From positions 124,001 through 188,000 of the forward strand of contig JAWLHE010000007.1 in NCBI GenBank assembly GCA_041690495.1: a stretch of DNA of 64,000 bases, read 5' to 3'. The notes below the pieces were generated by a model. That model did no database searches. It was not told where the DNA came from and saw nothing but the letters and a program-made list of their open reading frames with translations. Made by a program: the position numbers and the translations under genes. The DNA is from DATAAP01 sp041690495 (GTDB taxonomy: Bacteria; Pseudomonadota; Alphaproteobacteria; CACIAM-22H2). The stretch's first letter is position 1; every line of letters starts with the position of its first letter. Positions 8,113-20,545 of this stretch are shown piece after piece.

Positions 8113-8376
8113 ATGGATCCCGTGGTCATTCCCGCCATGATCATCGGCTCTGCCCTAACGTTCGGCCTGTCCGACCACATCCCGCCGCCGAACTATTACG
8201 CAGCGGAGCCACGTGTTGAGCTGCTCTACAAGGAGAACGGCCGAGTCCTCACGATTCCGGTCATGGATGCCGCAGCCGCGGCCGCCGCCTGTCCGCACGG
8301 CTCGCAGGTGGCGCGCCAGACGACGCGGGTCGATGGCAATCGCGAATTTCTCGTCTGGGACCTGAGATGCCGGTGA
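8113..8376 (+). CDS. Small hypothetical protein
   Basis: 87 residues, of no family I recognise. AGGAG lies 8 bases before ATG 8113. The N-terminus (MDPVVIPAMIIGSALTFGL) is hydrophobic and could be a signal or membrane anchor. The remainder carries a run of alanines, then CPHGSQVARQTTR and ends LVWDLRC, with two cysteines that could pair outside the cytoplasm. It is divergent from the aromatic operon and separated from it by the palindromic operator, so it could share that regulation, but nothing shows a link. It is supported by the good ribosome site and the otherwise empty interval. Confidence 0.5.
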   Translation: MDPVVIPAMIIGSALTFGLSDHIPPPNYYAAEPRVELLYKENGRVLTIPVMDAAAAAAACPHGSQVARQTTRVDGNREFLVWDLRCR

Positions 8377-8412
8377 TGGCGGCGCCCGGATTCGCCTATG
8401 CGAGGTCCGGGT

Positions 8413-8652
8413 TCAGGAAAATGCCTTGAAGGTGATAAGGGTGAAGGTGTCCTTCACGCCCGGCAGCTTCTGTACGCCCATGACGAAATGGCCGATGTCC
8501 TGGTCGTCGGTCAGATAACACTTCATCAGCAGGTCGTACTGACCGGAGATCGAGTAGACCTCGGAGACCTGCTCGATGTCCTGGACGGCCTCGCCCGCGA
8601 CGTCGTAGGCCTTGCCCAGCTCGCATTTCACCATGATGAAGATGGTCTGCAC
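8413..8652 (-). CDS. Stand-alone Lrp/AsnC ligand-binding (RAM) domain protein
   Basis: 79 residues that make up just the alpha/beta effector domain of Lrp/AsnC regulators (IMVKCELGKAYDVAGEA, VSEVYSISGQYDLLMKCYL, GVQKLPGVKDTFTLITF). There is no DNA-binding helix-turn-helix. In the family such SAM proteins oligomerise and bind amino acids or small ligands; they may modulate full-length Lrp proteins. It stands alone, downstream of the helicase on the same strand. Confidence 0.8.
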   Translation of the reverse strand: MQTIFIMVKCELGKAYDVAGEAVQDIEQVSEVYSISGQYDLLMKCYLTDDQDIGHFVMGVQKLPGVKDTFTLITFKAFS

Positions 8653-8687
8653 TGCCGGCCCCCCGACTTGATCAAGCCGCCGTCATT

Positions 8688-10139
<1,452 letters not shown>

Positions 10140-10185
10140 TCGTTCAATACTTTACGGTTTTGCTCTAATGCGAGCCATCAGCTCG

Positions 10186-10203
10186 GCGAACCGCTTGGTT
10201 CGC
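10186..10203 (-). other. Hairpin in helicase leader
   Basis: A perfect 7-bp stem with a GCTT/AAGC tetraloop (GCGAACC...GGTTCGC), 47 bases before the helicase ATG and inside the likely 5' untranslated region. Structured leaders are common in cold-shock helicase genes. No function is shown here. Confidence 0.35.
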
Positions 10204-10334
10204 AACCACCCCTACTAGATGGGGGCGATCATAGAAACTCCAATGCGCAAGTCAACTTTATCCACAGTGGCAAGCGCATCTTGGCGGCGGGCGGGCCTGG
10301 CGATTAGGGTGCGGCTCCATCGCGAGGACACCGC

Positions 10335-11039
10335 ATGCCGACCAGAACACCGCTTATCCTGCTGCCGGGCCTGCTCTGCGACCGCGCCCTGTGGGAACCG
10401 CAGATCGCAGCGCTCTCCGGATTGGCCGACATGGCCGTCGGTGACCTGACCCATGACGACAGCATGGCCGGCATGGCGCGCTCGGTCCTCGAGATGGCGC
10501 CGGAGCGGTTTGCCCTCGCCGGATTTTCGATGGGCGGCTACGTCGCTCTGGAGATCATGCGTCAGGCACCGGAGCGGGTTACGCGGCTCGCGCTGCTGGA
10601 TACGTCTGCCCGGCCCGATACGCCCGAGCAGACCGCATCGCGCCGCGCGCTGATGAACATGTGCGATGCGGGGGAGTTCAAGGGGGTGACGCCGCGGCTG
10701 CTGCCGCGCTGGATTCACCCCTCGCGGCTTGAGGACAAGGCCCTGACCGAAACGGTCATGACGATGACCGGGCGAGTCGGCCGCGATGCCTTCCTGCGTC
10801 AGCAGACCGCAATCATCGGCCGGCCGGACAGCCGTCCCGGGCTGTCGCGGATACAGTGTCCGGCGCTGGTGCTGTGCGGTCGCGAGGACGAAGTGACCCC
10901 GGTCGAGCTCCATCGTGAGATGGCGGCGGACATTCCCAACGCGCGCCTGGTCGTGGTGCCCGAGTGCGGTCACCTCTCTCCGCTCGAGCGCCCGGAGCAG
11001 GTCAATGCCGCCCTGCGGCGCTGGCTGGGCGACGACTAG
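10335..11039 (+). CDS. Alpha/beta hydrolase
   Basis: 234 residues. It has the nucleophile elbow GFSMGG, an acid in LVLCGREDEVTP and the catalytic histidine in VVPECGHLSPLERPEQV, so the triad is complete. It begins TPLILLPGLLCDRALWEPQ, typical of small esterase/lactonase-like hydrolases such as the MhpC/BioH group. GAGG sits before ATG 10335. It is cytoplasmic with no signal. Substrate unknown. Its last 4 bases overlap the convergent lipoprotein gene. Confidence 0.85.
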   Translation: MPTRTPLILLPGLLCDRALWEPQIAALSGLADMAVGDLTHDDSMAGMARSVLEMAPERFALAGFSMGGYVALEIMRQAPERVTRLALLDTSARPDTPEQTASRRALMNMCDAGEFKGVTPRLLPRWIHPSRLEDKALTETVMTMTGRVGRDAFLRQQTAIIGRPDSRPGLSRIQCPALVLCGREDEVTPVELHREMAADIPNARLVVVPECGHLSPLERPEQVNAALRRWLGDD

Positions 11040-11587
11040 CAGCCGGGTCCGCGGCAGTCATCGCCGCGGCGGTTCGGGTCGTAGGGCGGAGTCAGCGCCA
11101 CGATGATGTCGCCGATCAGCCGCTGGAACCGCGGGTCGTCAGGGCCCGCGGCTGCGCCGGTCGAACCGACAGCATCGGTGAGCAGAATGTCGCCGACGCA
11201 GAACGCAGCCGAGACGGTGATCGGTCCGCCCGGTGGCATGCGCGTGGGCGGCGTCGGTTCGTACGTGCAGCCATAGTTGGTGCCGTAGATCGACGGGCCG
11301 AAGTTCATGACGACCTTGTAACCGTATCTGTCATCCGGGCGCGGCGTCTGCGCGAAATACATCTTCGGCCCGATATTGCGCGCCTGCATCGCCGCGAGAA
11401 CGCCTTCGTTGTTGTGGTCGCCCGGGAACGGATTGTTGCGAATCACCGCCAGCGACGGACCGCTCGCCGCGGCGAGCTGGACATGCCCTGGCGAGTAGCC
11501 CGAATTGTAGTAGCTGGTGTGGACCGTCGACATGTCGGCGCAAGCACAGAGCGCCACGACCGGCGCAAGCAGCGGGACAGCGCGCAT
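11036..11587 (-). CDS. Putative lipoprotein of unknown function
   Basis: 183 residues. The N-terminus MRAVPLLAPVVALCAC is a short hydrophobic signal ending in a possible but non-ideal lipobox. The mature part contains paired cysteines (YGCTYEP, AAFCVGD, DDCRGPGC) and segments rich in Tyr, Pro and Gly. I recognise no domain. It is convergent with the hydrolase, overlapping by 4 bases. It is probably exported to the periplasm or outer membrane. Confidence 0.6.
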   Translation of the reverse strand: MRAVPLLAPVVALCACADMSTVHTSYYNSGYSPGHVQLAAASGPSLAVIRNNPFPGDHNNEGVLAAMQARNIGPKMYFAQTPRPDDRYGYKVVMNFGPSIYGTNYGCTYEPTPPTRMPPGGPITVSAAFCVGDILLTDAVGSTGAAAGPDDPRFQRLIGDIIVALTPPYDPNRRGDDCRGPGC

Positions 11588-11729
11588 GAATTCTCCTCGA
11601 AGGCCTGCCGGCAGAAGGAAGAACGCCGGGCATGTCGTTTTATTTCCGGCCCAGCCTGCGGCGCGAGGGGCGGGCCTTTACATCCGCCATCGCGAGGCTC
11701 AGTCTAGACGCACGGTTTTTCGGCTCGGC

Positions 11730-11745
11730 TGTGATCTTGTTCACA
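11730..11745. promoter_or_regulatory. CRP-type binding site
   Basis: The sequence TGTGA-TCTTGT-TCACA matches the CRP half-site consensus TGTGA-N6-TCACA without mismatch and is flanked by one further complementary pair on each side (GC...GC). It lies 118 bases before the DUF3365 gene that opens an operon ending in an adenylate cyclase. cAMP feedback on its own synthesis operon is a reasonable inference. A CRP-family protein has not been seen in this window. Confidence 0.6.
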
Positions 11746-11863
11746 GCTGGTCGGGGAACCGAAAGTAATATTGGGCGGCCAACGCCCATTGAGGCGGCCG
11801 CGCCGGGCAGCGGCCGGAACCGAACGAAGATAATTGACTGGCGGGGGGAAGGGAGAGGCGGCG

Positions 11864-12625
11864 ATGAGGCGTCTTGTCCGTGCCCTGTTATGCGGCTTCC
11901 TCATGGCAGGTGCCGGGGTCGGCTTGGCCGTACCTGCCGTGGCGCAGGATGTCGCCGAGGACGAGCGGACCGCGCGCAGCCTGGCTACAATGCTGCGCGC
12001 CGCGCGGACGGTAATCTCGAACAATCAGACCCTGATCAACGACGAGGGGCTTGGCGACAAGGGATTGAGCGCCGACAGGGTTCTTGCCGACACCCTCGCC
12101 ATCTACAAGGCGCAGACCGGGGTGGACATCTCGGAGGTAGACCGTCAGAGCCAGCATGGCCGGCTGCTCCAGGCGCAGATGGATGCGATTGCCAAGGTCA
12201 TGAACGACACGCAACCCATCATCAACAAGCCGGGAATCAGCTTCAAGGGCATCATCCCGTCGGCATTCGCGCGCATGGTCAACGACGAGTTCCAGGAGCG
12301 GATGGGGACCGAGGCGGAGGTGAAGGTGACGGCGCCTCCCGATCTCATCCGCAACCGGAAAGCCCGGCCGGATCCGTGGGAGGCGGAGATGATCGCGTCG
12401 CGCCTGTCGAGCTCCGACTGGCCGAAAGGGCAATCGCTGTCGGCCATCGCGGACAACCGCGGGCGCAAGGCGTTCCGCTTCCTCATTCCGGAATATTACG
12501 CGGCCTCTTGCCTGGCCTGCCACGGACCGCCCAAGGGAGAAATTGACATCACGGGCTACCCCAAGGAGGGGCGGCACGAGGGCGAGCTCGGCGGCGTGAT
12601 CAGCATCTCCATTTTCCGGCGATAG
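11864..12625 (+). CDS. Periplasmic c-type haem DUF3365 (Tll0287-like) sensor protein
   Basis: 253 residues. It starts with a cleavable signal (to about residue 28, VPAVAQ). The C-terminal third carries C216-L-A-C219-H220 followed by GPPKGEIDITGYPKEG and GGVISI, the covalent haem motif and following glycine-rich segment typical of DUF3365. Such domains are redox or gas/light-responsive sensors, often fused to kinases; here the sensor is a separate protein directly before a membrane kinase. ATG 11864 follows a GGGAGAGG ribosome site; an in-frame GTG/ATG extension upstream would spoil the signal. It is first gene of the signalling operon to 17498. Confidence 0.8.
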   Translation: MRRLVRALLCGFLMAGAGVGLAVPAVAQDVAEDERTARSLATMLRAARTVISNNQTLINDEGLGDKGLSADRVLADTLAIYKAQTGVDISEVDRQSQHGRLLQAQMDAIAKVMNDTQPIINKPGISFKGIIPSAFARMVNDEFQERMGTEAEVKVTAPPDLIRNRKARPDPWEAEMIASRLSSSDWPKGQSLSAIADNRGRKAFRFLIPEYYAASCLACHGPPKGEIDITGYPKEGRHEGELGGVISISIFRR

Positions 12626-12652
12626 ACGCGGCGGCGCGGAGATCTGGCATTG

Positions 12653-15454
<2,802 letters not shown>

Positions 15455-15490
15455 TCGGCACCAACGAGGCTGACTGAACGAGGCTTGCGG

Positions 15491-15895
15491 ATGAAGATTC
15501 TTCTGGTCGAGGACAACGAGATGAACCGCGACATGCTTTCGCGGCGGCTCGCGCGCAGCGGTCACGTCGTTGCGGTCGCGACGGACGGCAAGCAGGCGAT
15601 CGATGCGGCGCGGACGGAACGGCCGGACATCATCCTGATGGACATGAGCCTGCCGGTGGTCGACGGCTGGGAGGCGACGCGGCGCCTCAAGGCGTCGGAC
15701 GAGACCCGCTCGATTCCCGTCATCGCGCTCACCGCCCATGCCATGGCCGGCGACCGCGAACGCGCGCTCGATGCCGGTTGCGACGAGTACGACACCAAAC
15801 CGATCGAGCTGCCGCGCCTGCTCGAGAAGATCGAGCGCCTGATGGCGCGGCGGCCGGGCGTCGTGCCGCAGGAACAAGCGTCCGGCCGTGGCTAG
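15491..15895 (+). CDS. Single-domain response regulator (CheY-like/DivK-like)
   Basis: 134 residues, a receiver only. It has acidic residues E7-D8, phosphoacceptor D51 in LMDMSLPVVDGWE, threonine in IALTAHAM and lysine in YDTKPIELP. The layout resembles DivK and other phosphorelay shuttles, with no output domain. ATG 15491 is chosen over a TTG two codons earlier because it begins the conserved MKILLVEDNE. It overlaps the GTG start of the cyclase by 8 bases and would carry phosphate between the hybrid kinase and other partners. Confidence 0.9.
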   Translation: MKILLVEDNEMNRDMLSRRLARSGHVVAVATDGKQAIDAARTERPDIILMDMSLPVVDGWEATRRLKASDETRSIPVIALTAHAMAGDRERALDAGCDEYDTKPIELPRLLEKIERLMARRPGVVPQEQASGRG

Positions 15896-17498
15896 CCTGA
15901 CCGCGAACGAACACGACGCGCAGGTCCGCCGCGCGGTACTCGCCAACGTGCGGCAGGAGCTGAGCGCGCCGGTCGCCGTGATTCTCGGCTATGCAGAGAT
16001 GCTGCTGGAGGACGCGGCGCGCCCCGATTTCGCCGACTTCGCCGACGATCTGCGGCGCGTCCACGCCGCGGGAACCCAGCTCCGCGCGTTCGTCGACCGA
16101 TTCGTCGATACCAACCAGCCCGACGGTGATGCCGACTCGTTCAAGGCGTGGATCCGGCACGATCTGCGTACGCCGGTCAATGCCGTGAAAGGCTATGCCG
16201 AGCTGATGCTGGAAACGGCCGAGGAGCGCGGGTTGGCAAGCTTCGCAGGCGACCTCAGACGCCTCATCGCCAGTGCGGATGCGTTTCTCGGCCGGATCGA
16301 AGGGCTCGTCGCGCTGGATCGCATCGCGCCGGCCTCCGGCCTGTCCGCGCGCAGGCTGGAAGGGCTGGAAGTGCTCAAGCAGAGCGTGCTGCCCGAGGTC
16401 ACGCACGCGGTGCGTCAGCTCGCCGCCGGCCCGGCGGCGAAGCCGGCACTGACAGGGCGAATCCTCATCGCCGACGACAATGGGGAGAATCGCGACCTCC
16501 TGCGGCGGCGGCTGGAGCGTGACGGACATCGCGTCGTGGCGGCGAGCAACGGCATCGAGGCGCTGGAAATCGCCTGTGCGCAGGAGCTGGATCTCATCCT
16601 GCTCGACCTGATGATGCCGCGCCTCAGCGGATTCGACGTGCTCACGCGCCTGCACGCAGCGGAGCGGACCGCCCATCTGCCGGTGATCATGATCTCGGCG
16701 CTCGACGAGATGGACAGCGTCGTGCGCTGCATCGAGGCCGGGGCAGAGGACTATCTGCCGAAGCCGTGGAACCCGGTGATCCTCCGGGCGCGGGTCTGCG
16801 CCTGCATGGAGAAGAAGCAGCTGCGTGACCGTGAGCGGCTCCACCTGGAGAACCTTGCGGAGGCGCACCGCAAGAGCGAGGCCCTGCTGCTCAATATCCT
16901 GCCCGCGCCGGTCGTGCGCCGGCTGCATCAGGGCGAGACGGTCATCGCCGACCGCTACGAGGATGCGACGGTGCTGTTCGCAGACATCGTCGGGTTCACG
17001 CGCTTTTCGGCCGGACTGCCGGCCTCGCAGGTCGTCGACGTGCTCAACGGGGTGTTCAGCGAATTCGACGGCATCGCGCGCGAGCTGGGGATCGAGAAGA
17101 TCAAGACCGTCGGCGACGCATATATGGCTGTCGCCGGTGTCCCGGAGCCATGCGTCGATCATGCGCCGCGGGCAGCGCATCTGGCGCTGCGGATGCTCGG
17201 CGTCGCCGAGCGGGCCGAGACGAGGCTGGGCCGGACACTGGCGCTGCGCATCGGCCTGCACAGCGGCCCGGTCGTTGCCGGCATCATCGGAATGCACAAG
17301 TTCGCCTATGACGTCTGGGGCGACGCGGTCAATATCGCGAGCCGGATGGAGGCGCACGGCCTGCCCGGCGAGATCCAGGCTTCCGATGAAACCTACGAGC
17401 GCCTGCGGGGCGATTTCGTATGGGCGCCGCGCGGCGAGATCGAGATCAAGGGGAGGGGGCGGATGGCGACGTATCTGCTGAAAGCGGCGCGCTCGTGA
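15888..17498 (+). CDS. Receiver-coupled class III adenylate cyclase with two orphan HisKA-like segments
   Basis: 536 residues from GTG 15888. Residues about 12-40 (VRQELSAPVAVILGYAEML) and 86-110 (IRHDLRTPVNAVKGYAELML) look like HisKA dimerisation/phosphotransfer helices. The first lacks the histidine; the second keeps H-D-L-R-T-P. No HATPase domain follows. A receiver follows (D240 in LLDLMMPRLSGFD), then a short coiled coil and a class III cyclase domain: metal-binding FADIVGFTRF and TVGDAYMAV, and NIASRME. Lysine in EKIKTVGD and aspartate in YDVWGD are the adenine-specifying pair, so the product should be cAMP. It is the operon's output: phosphorelay in, cAMP out. Confidence 0.88.
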   Translation: MASLTANEHDAQVRRAVLANVRQELSAPVAVILGYAEMLLEDAARPDFADFADDLRRVHAAGTQLRAFVDRFVDTNQPDGDADSFKAWIRHDLRTPVNAVKGYAELMLETAEERGLASFAGDLRRLIASADAFLGRIEGLVALDRIAPASGLSARRLEGLEVLKQSVLPEVTHAVRQLAAGPAAKPALTGRILIADDNGENRDLLRRRLERDGHRVVAASNGIEALEIACAQELDLILLDLMMPRLSGFDVLTRLHAAERTAHLPVIMISALDEMDSVVRCIEAGAEDYLPKPWNPVILRARVCACMEKKQLRDRERLHLENLAEAHRKSEALLLNILPAPVVRRLHQGETVIADRYEDATVLFADIVGFTRFSAGLPASQVVDVLNGVFSEFDGIARELGIEKIKTVGDAYMAVAGVPEPCVDHAPRAAHLALRMLGVAERAETRLGRTLALRIGLHSGPVVAGIIGMHKFAYDVWGDAVNIASRMEAHGLPGEIQASDETYERLRGDFVWAPRGEIEIKGRGRMATYLLKAARS

Positions 17499-17508
17499 CC
17501 CGCGTCCG

Positions 17509-18546
17509 CTACCGCGCGGACGAGCCGGCCTGTGCCGGTTGCTTCGGATCGAGCGCGGCGAGGTTCTCGCGAATGTCGGCGAGGATTCCGAACGAGTGCA
17601 CGCGCGCAGCGTGGTCGTAGATCAGCGCGGTCGCCATCAGTTCGTCCGGTTCGGTGGTCCTGATCAGGCTGAGGAGCCGCTCGCGGACCGTCTCGCGCGA
17701 GCCAACGGCGGAAACAGCGAGGGCGCGGTCGACGCCGGCCTGCTCCGCCATCGTCCAGCGTCCGTCCATCGTATCGACCGGCGGCGGAAGCTGGCCCGGA
17801 TCGCCGCGGCGCAGGTTCAGGAACTGCTGCTGTACCGACGTGAACAGGCGCCGCGCTTCGACGTCGGTATCGGCCGCGAACACGTTCACGCCCAGCATCA
17901 CGTAGGGCTGCCGGAGGTACGACGAAGGTCTGAACTGGCCGCGGTACAGCGCGATCGCCTCCATCATGTGATCGGGGGCGAAATGCGATGCGAAGGCGAA
18001 GGGTAGGCCGAGCAGAGCCGCGAGCTGTGCGCTGAACTGACTCGAGCCGAGCAGCCAGACCGGCACGCCCAGCCCCGTGCCGGGGACCGCGCGAACTCTC
18101 TGGCCCGGCTTGGCCGGCTCGAAATAGGCGAGGAGTTCGAGCACGTCCTGCGGGAATCGCTCGGCGCCGCCGGCGAGATCGCGCCGCAGGGCATGCGCCG
18201 TCACCATATCCGTGCCTGGCGCACGGCCGAGCCCGAGATCGATCCTGCCGGGAAAGAGCGCCTCGAGCGTGCCGAACTGCTCGGCGATCACCAGTGGCGC
18301 GTGGTTCGGCAGCATCACGCCGCCGGCCCCGACACGGATGGTGCGGGTGTTGCCGGCGACATGGGCGATCACGACCGACGTCGCGGCGCTGGCAATACCG
18401 GTCATATTGTGATGTTCGGCCAGCCAGTAGCGTCGATATCCCCGGCGCTCGGCATGTCGGGCGAGATCCAGGGTATTGCGCAGCGCCTGCGAAGCATCGC
18501 TGCCCTGCGGGACCGGAGCGAGATCGAGGATCGAGAACGGAATCAT
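17509..18546 (-). CDS. LLM-class flavin-dependent monooxygenase (luciferase-like)
   Basis: 345 residues. Bacterial-luciferase fold features are clear: FSILDLAPVPQG, RYWLAEHHNMTGIASAAT, RVGAGGVMLPNHAPL, GRIDLGLGRAPGTD. This is the single-component group near YhbW/limB-type proteins that use FMNH2 or F420-like flavins. Substrate unknown. ATG 18546 begins the conserved part; an in-frame ATG 11 codons upstream is possible. It is convergent with and adjacent to the cyclase gene, without functional link. Confidence 0.85.
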   Translation of the reverse strand: MIPFSILDLAPVPQGSDASQALRNTLDLARHAERRGYRRYWLAEHHNMTGIASAATSVVIAHVAGNTRTIRVGAGGVMLPNHAPLVIAEQFGTLEALFPGRIDLGLGRAPGTDMVTAHALRRDLAGGAERFPQDVLELLAYFEPAKPGQRVRAVPGTGLGVPVWLLGSSQFSAQLAALLGLPFAFASHFAPDHMMEAIALYRGQFRPSSYLRQPYVMLGVNVFAADTDVEARRLFTSVQQQFLNLRRGDPGQLPPPVDTMDGRWTMAEQAGVDRALAVSAVGSRETVRERLLSLIRTTEPDELMATALIYDHAARVHSFGILADIRENLAALDPKQPAQAGSSAR

Positions 18547-18923
18547 GACTGACGTGCTCCGGGCGAAGACGTGCCGCATCTACTCTCAAAGCCAGTGCTA
18601 CGGCGGGCGGACGACAACCGTCGCTACGCTGCGGCCAGCTCCCCGGGGTAGCGCTTGTTGAGCATTCCGCTCGGGCTGGAATCGGCGTCCATGATGGCAC
18701 TATCGCGCCGAACGCACACGGGTAAAGACGAGCCTCCCGGTTCCCGGACGGGGCATCGTGCCGGGGGTTGGCGGAGCTTCGCGCCACGGCAGATGCCGAG
18801 ATTCATCGGCGTTGTCCATGTCAGCTGCATGTGCGCGGACCCTTGCGTCCGGTCGTGAGTTATAGCTTTGCGCGGCGCGCACGGCGCAATGCCGGACTGT
18901 CACTTCCGAAGGGGAGAAGGGCC
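18547..18923. other. Divergent intergenic region
   Basis: 377 bases between the divergent luciferase-like and nitroreductase genes. It must hold both promoters. I see no EcfG-type, CRP or strong palindromic site. A 22-codon frame on the minus strand is present near the left end but lacks a ribosome site. Confidence 0.5.
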
Positions 18924-20009
18924 ATGATTTACAGACACGAAATTGCCCTCGAAAACCCCTGGAAGGTCGGCGCGATGGAATTCCCGAAGAACGCCACCGA
19001 CCGGGAGAAACTGGTCTTCCTGCTGAATTACGCCGTGCTCGCCCCGTCCATCCTGAACACGCAGCCTTGGCGCTTTCTGGTCATGGCGGATCGTGTCGCC
19101 CTTTACGCCAATACGTCGCGCCGGCTGCCGGTGATCGATCCCGAGGGGCGGGAGCTGACGATCAGCTGTGGTGCCGCACTGCTGAATCTGTGCATGGCGC
19201 TGCGCGGCTTTGGCTACGAGCCTGCGGTTACCCTACTACCGGATGCGAGCGATCCCGACCGCCTCGCCGAGGTTAGGATGACCGAGGGGCAGCCATCGCG
19301 AGAAGATGAGCGCCGCTTGTGCAATGCAATTCTGAACCGGCGAACCAACCGGGTTCCGTTCGAGAAGCGTATCGTGCCAGGTGCTTTGCTCGACGAGATT
19401 GCCCGGGCCGTGGAGCAGGAGGGCGGCAAGCTGAAGACCATCGATGATATGGAAGGCAAAAGGCGGGTCGGCGCGTTGGTCGCAGAGGCGGTTCGTGTGC
19501 ATCTTGCCGACCCGGCATTCCGAACCGAGCTGTCGGACTGGGTCAGCGGCCGTATCAGCGAGGCGTACGAGCGCTACAGCGAGGATTTCCGCCAGGCGCC
19601 GGGGGCACCGGGGCTGGCCGGCCGTACGCCACCGCCCGTCGACGAGCGGTCGTTGTCCGTACCGAGCGCGACTGCCGCCGCCCAGATGTTTGCCGATGCG
19701 GATCGTGCGGCTGCAGACACGAGCGCGCGCACCGAGGCAGCCCCGGTGCTCGCGCTGCTGACCACGCAATCGGATGAACGCACCGACTGGCTTGTCGCTG
19801 GCCAAGCGCTGGAGCGTGCCCTGCTTGTGGGCACGGCTGCCGGCCTCGTGGCGTCTTACGACAGCCCACCGCTTGAGATTCCCGAGCTGCGAGCGCGCGT
19901 CGCCGAAGCTTTTGCGGTGCGCGGCCGGCCACAGCTCCTGCTGCGGTTCGGCTACAGCGCCCAATCTCTCCCGTTGCCGCGCCAGCCGCTCCGCTCGGTC
20001 ATCATGTAG
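18924..20009 (+). CDS. Acg-family FMN-binding nitroreductase-like protein
   Basis: 361 residues. The N-terminal half has the nitroreductase pattern for the Acg group (LLNYAVLAPSILNTQPWRF, ISCGAALLNLCMALRGFGY) and the C-terminal half a second nitroreductase-like lobe (ERALLVGTAAGLVASY). Acg-type proteins bind FMN with a lid that blocks reductase activity, and are thought to store flavin in dormant cells; Mycobacterium Rv2032 is the type. GGGGAGAAGG precedes ATG 18924. It is convergent with the rnk, baeRF and CBS genes, which have similar dormancy associations. Confidence 0.85.
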   Translation: MIYRHEIALENPWKVGAMEFPKNATDREKLVFLLNYAVLAPSILNTQPWRFLVMADRVALYANTSRRLPVIDPEGRELTISCGAALLNLCMALRGFGYEPAVTLLPDASDPDRLAEVRMTEGQPSREDERRLCNAILNRRTNRVPFEKRIVPGALLDEIARAVEQEGGKLKTIDDMEGKRRVGALVAEAVRVHLADPAFRTELSDWVSGRISEAYERYSEDFRQAPGAPGLAGRTPPPVDERSLSVPSATAAAQMFADADRAAADTSARTEAAPVLALLTTQSDERTDWLVAGQALERALLVGTAAGLVASYDSPPLEIPELRARVAEAFAVRGRPQLLLRFGYSAQSLPLPRQPLRSVIM

Positions 20010-20098
20010 CAGCCTGGTCGCGATCGCTATCGCCTCGCTATGACGCTGGTGGCGACCGTAGATCGATCGGACAGGATCAGGGCGATGCGGATGCCGTA

Positions 20099-20512
20099 TC
20101 AGCCTCTGGTTCGTGTCGCCTCGGGCTGGTATGGCACCGCAATCACCCGATAGCGATGCTTTTGCCCACTCGGCAACCTCCAGTCGATCGACTGCCCGAC
20201 GCGCAGCCCGAGCAAAGCCGTCCCCACAGGAACCAGAACCGAGATTCTCCCGGCGTCGATATCCGCGTCCCTCGGATACACAAGGGTTACTTCCCGCTGC
20301 TCCCCGGTCTGTTCGTCCTCGAAAACGACGCGGGAGTTCATCGTCACGACGTCCTTGGGAATCTCGTCAGGCGGCACGACCCGCGCGCGGGCCAGCTCCT
20401 CTTCCAATTGCTCAAGACGTCGCCCTCCCGCGCCAGCGGGGTACGCTTCCAGCAGGTCGGTCAGACGATCGAAATCGTCCTGTGAGAGATAAATCGGGGG
20501 CGGACGGGCCAT
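20099..20512 (-). CDS. rnk: Rnk-type GreA/GreB C-terminal domain protein
   Basis: 137 residues. An N-terminal helical hairpin (YLSQDDFDRLTDLLEAYP, LEQLEEELARARVV) is followed by the FKBP-like Gre domain (VVTMNSRVVFEDEQTGE, VTLVYPRDADIDAGRISVL, GTALLGLRVGQSIDWRLPSG). This matches Rnk, which binds RNA polymerase in the secondary channel region and was first described as a regulator of nucleoside diphosphate kinase. The short coiled coil lacks the Gre cleavage tip. It sits 33 bases after the baeRF-like gene on the same strand. Confidence 0.88.
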   Translation of the reverse strand: MARPPPIYLSQDDFDRLTDLLEAYPAGAGGRRLEQLEEELARARVVPPDEIPKDVVTMNSRVVFEDEQTGEQREVTLVYPRDADIDAGRISVLVPVGTALLGLRVGQSIDWRLPSGQKHRYRVIAVPYQPEATRTRG

Positions 20513-20545
20513 TTTTGCGGCAGCCGTGGAGGCAACTCTTTCAGC

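Noticed and set aside
11751..11790. GGAAC elements upstream of the haem sensor gene as EcfG promoters
   Set aside because: No CGTT or GTT at 16-17 bases downstream.
18624..18692. 22-codon minus-strand frame ending in a Lys-Arg-Tyr-Pro-Gly segment, considered as a leader or modified peptide precursor
   Set aside because: No ribosome site and no maturation gene nearby apart from an unrelated monooxygenase.
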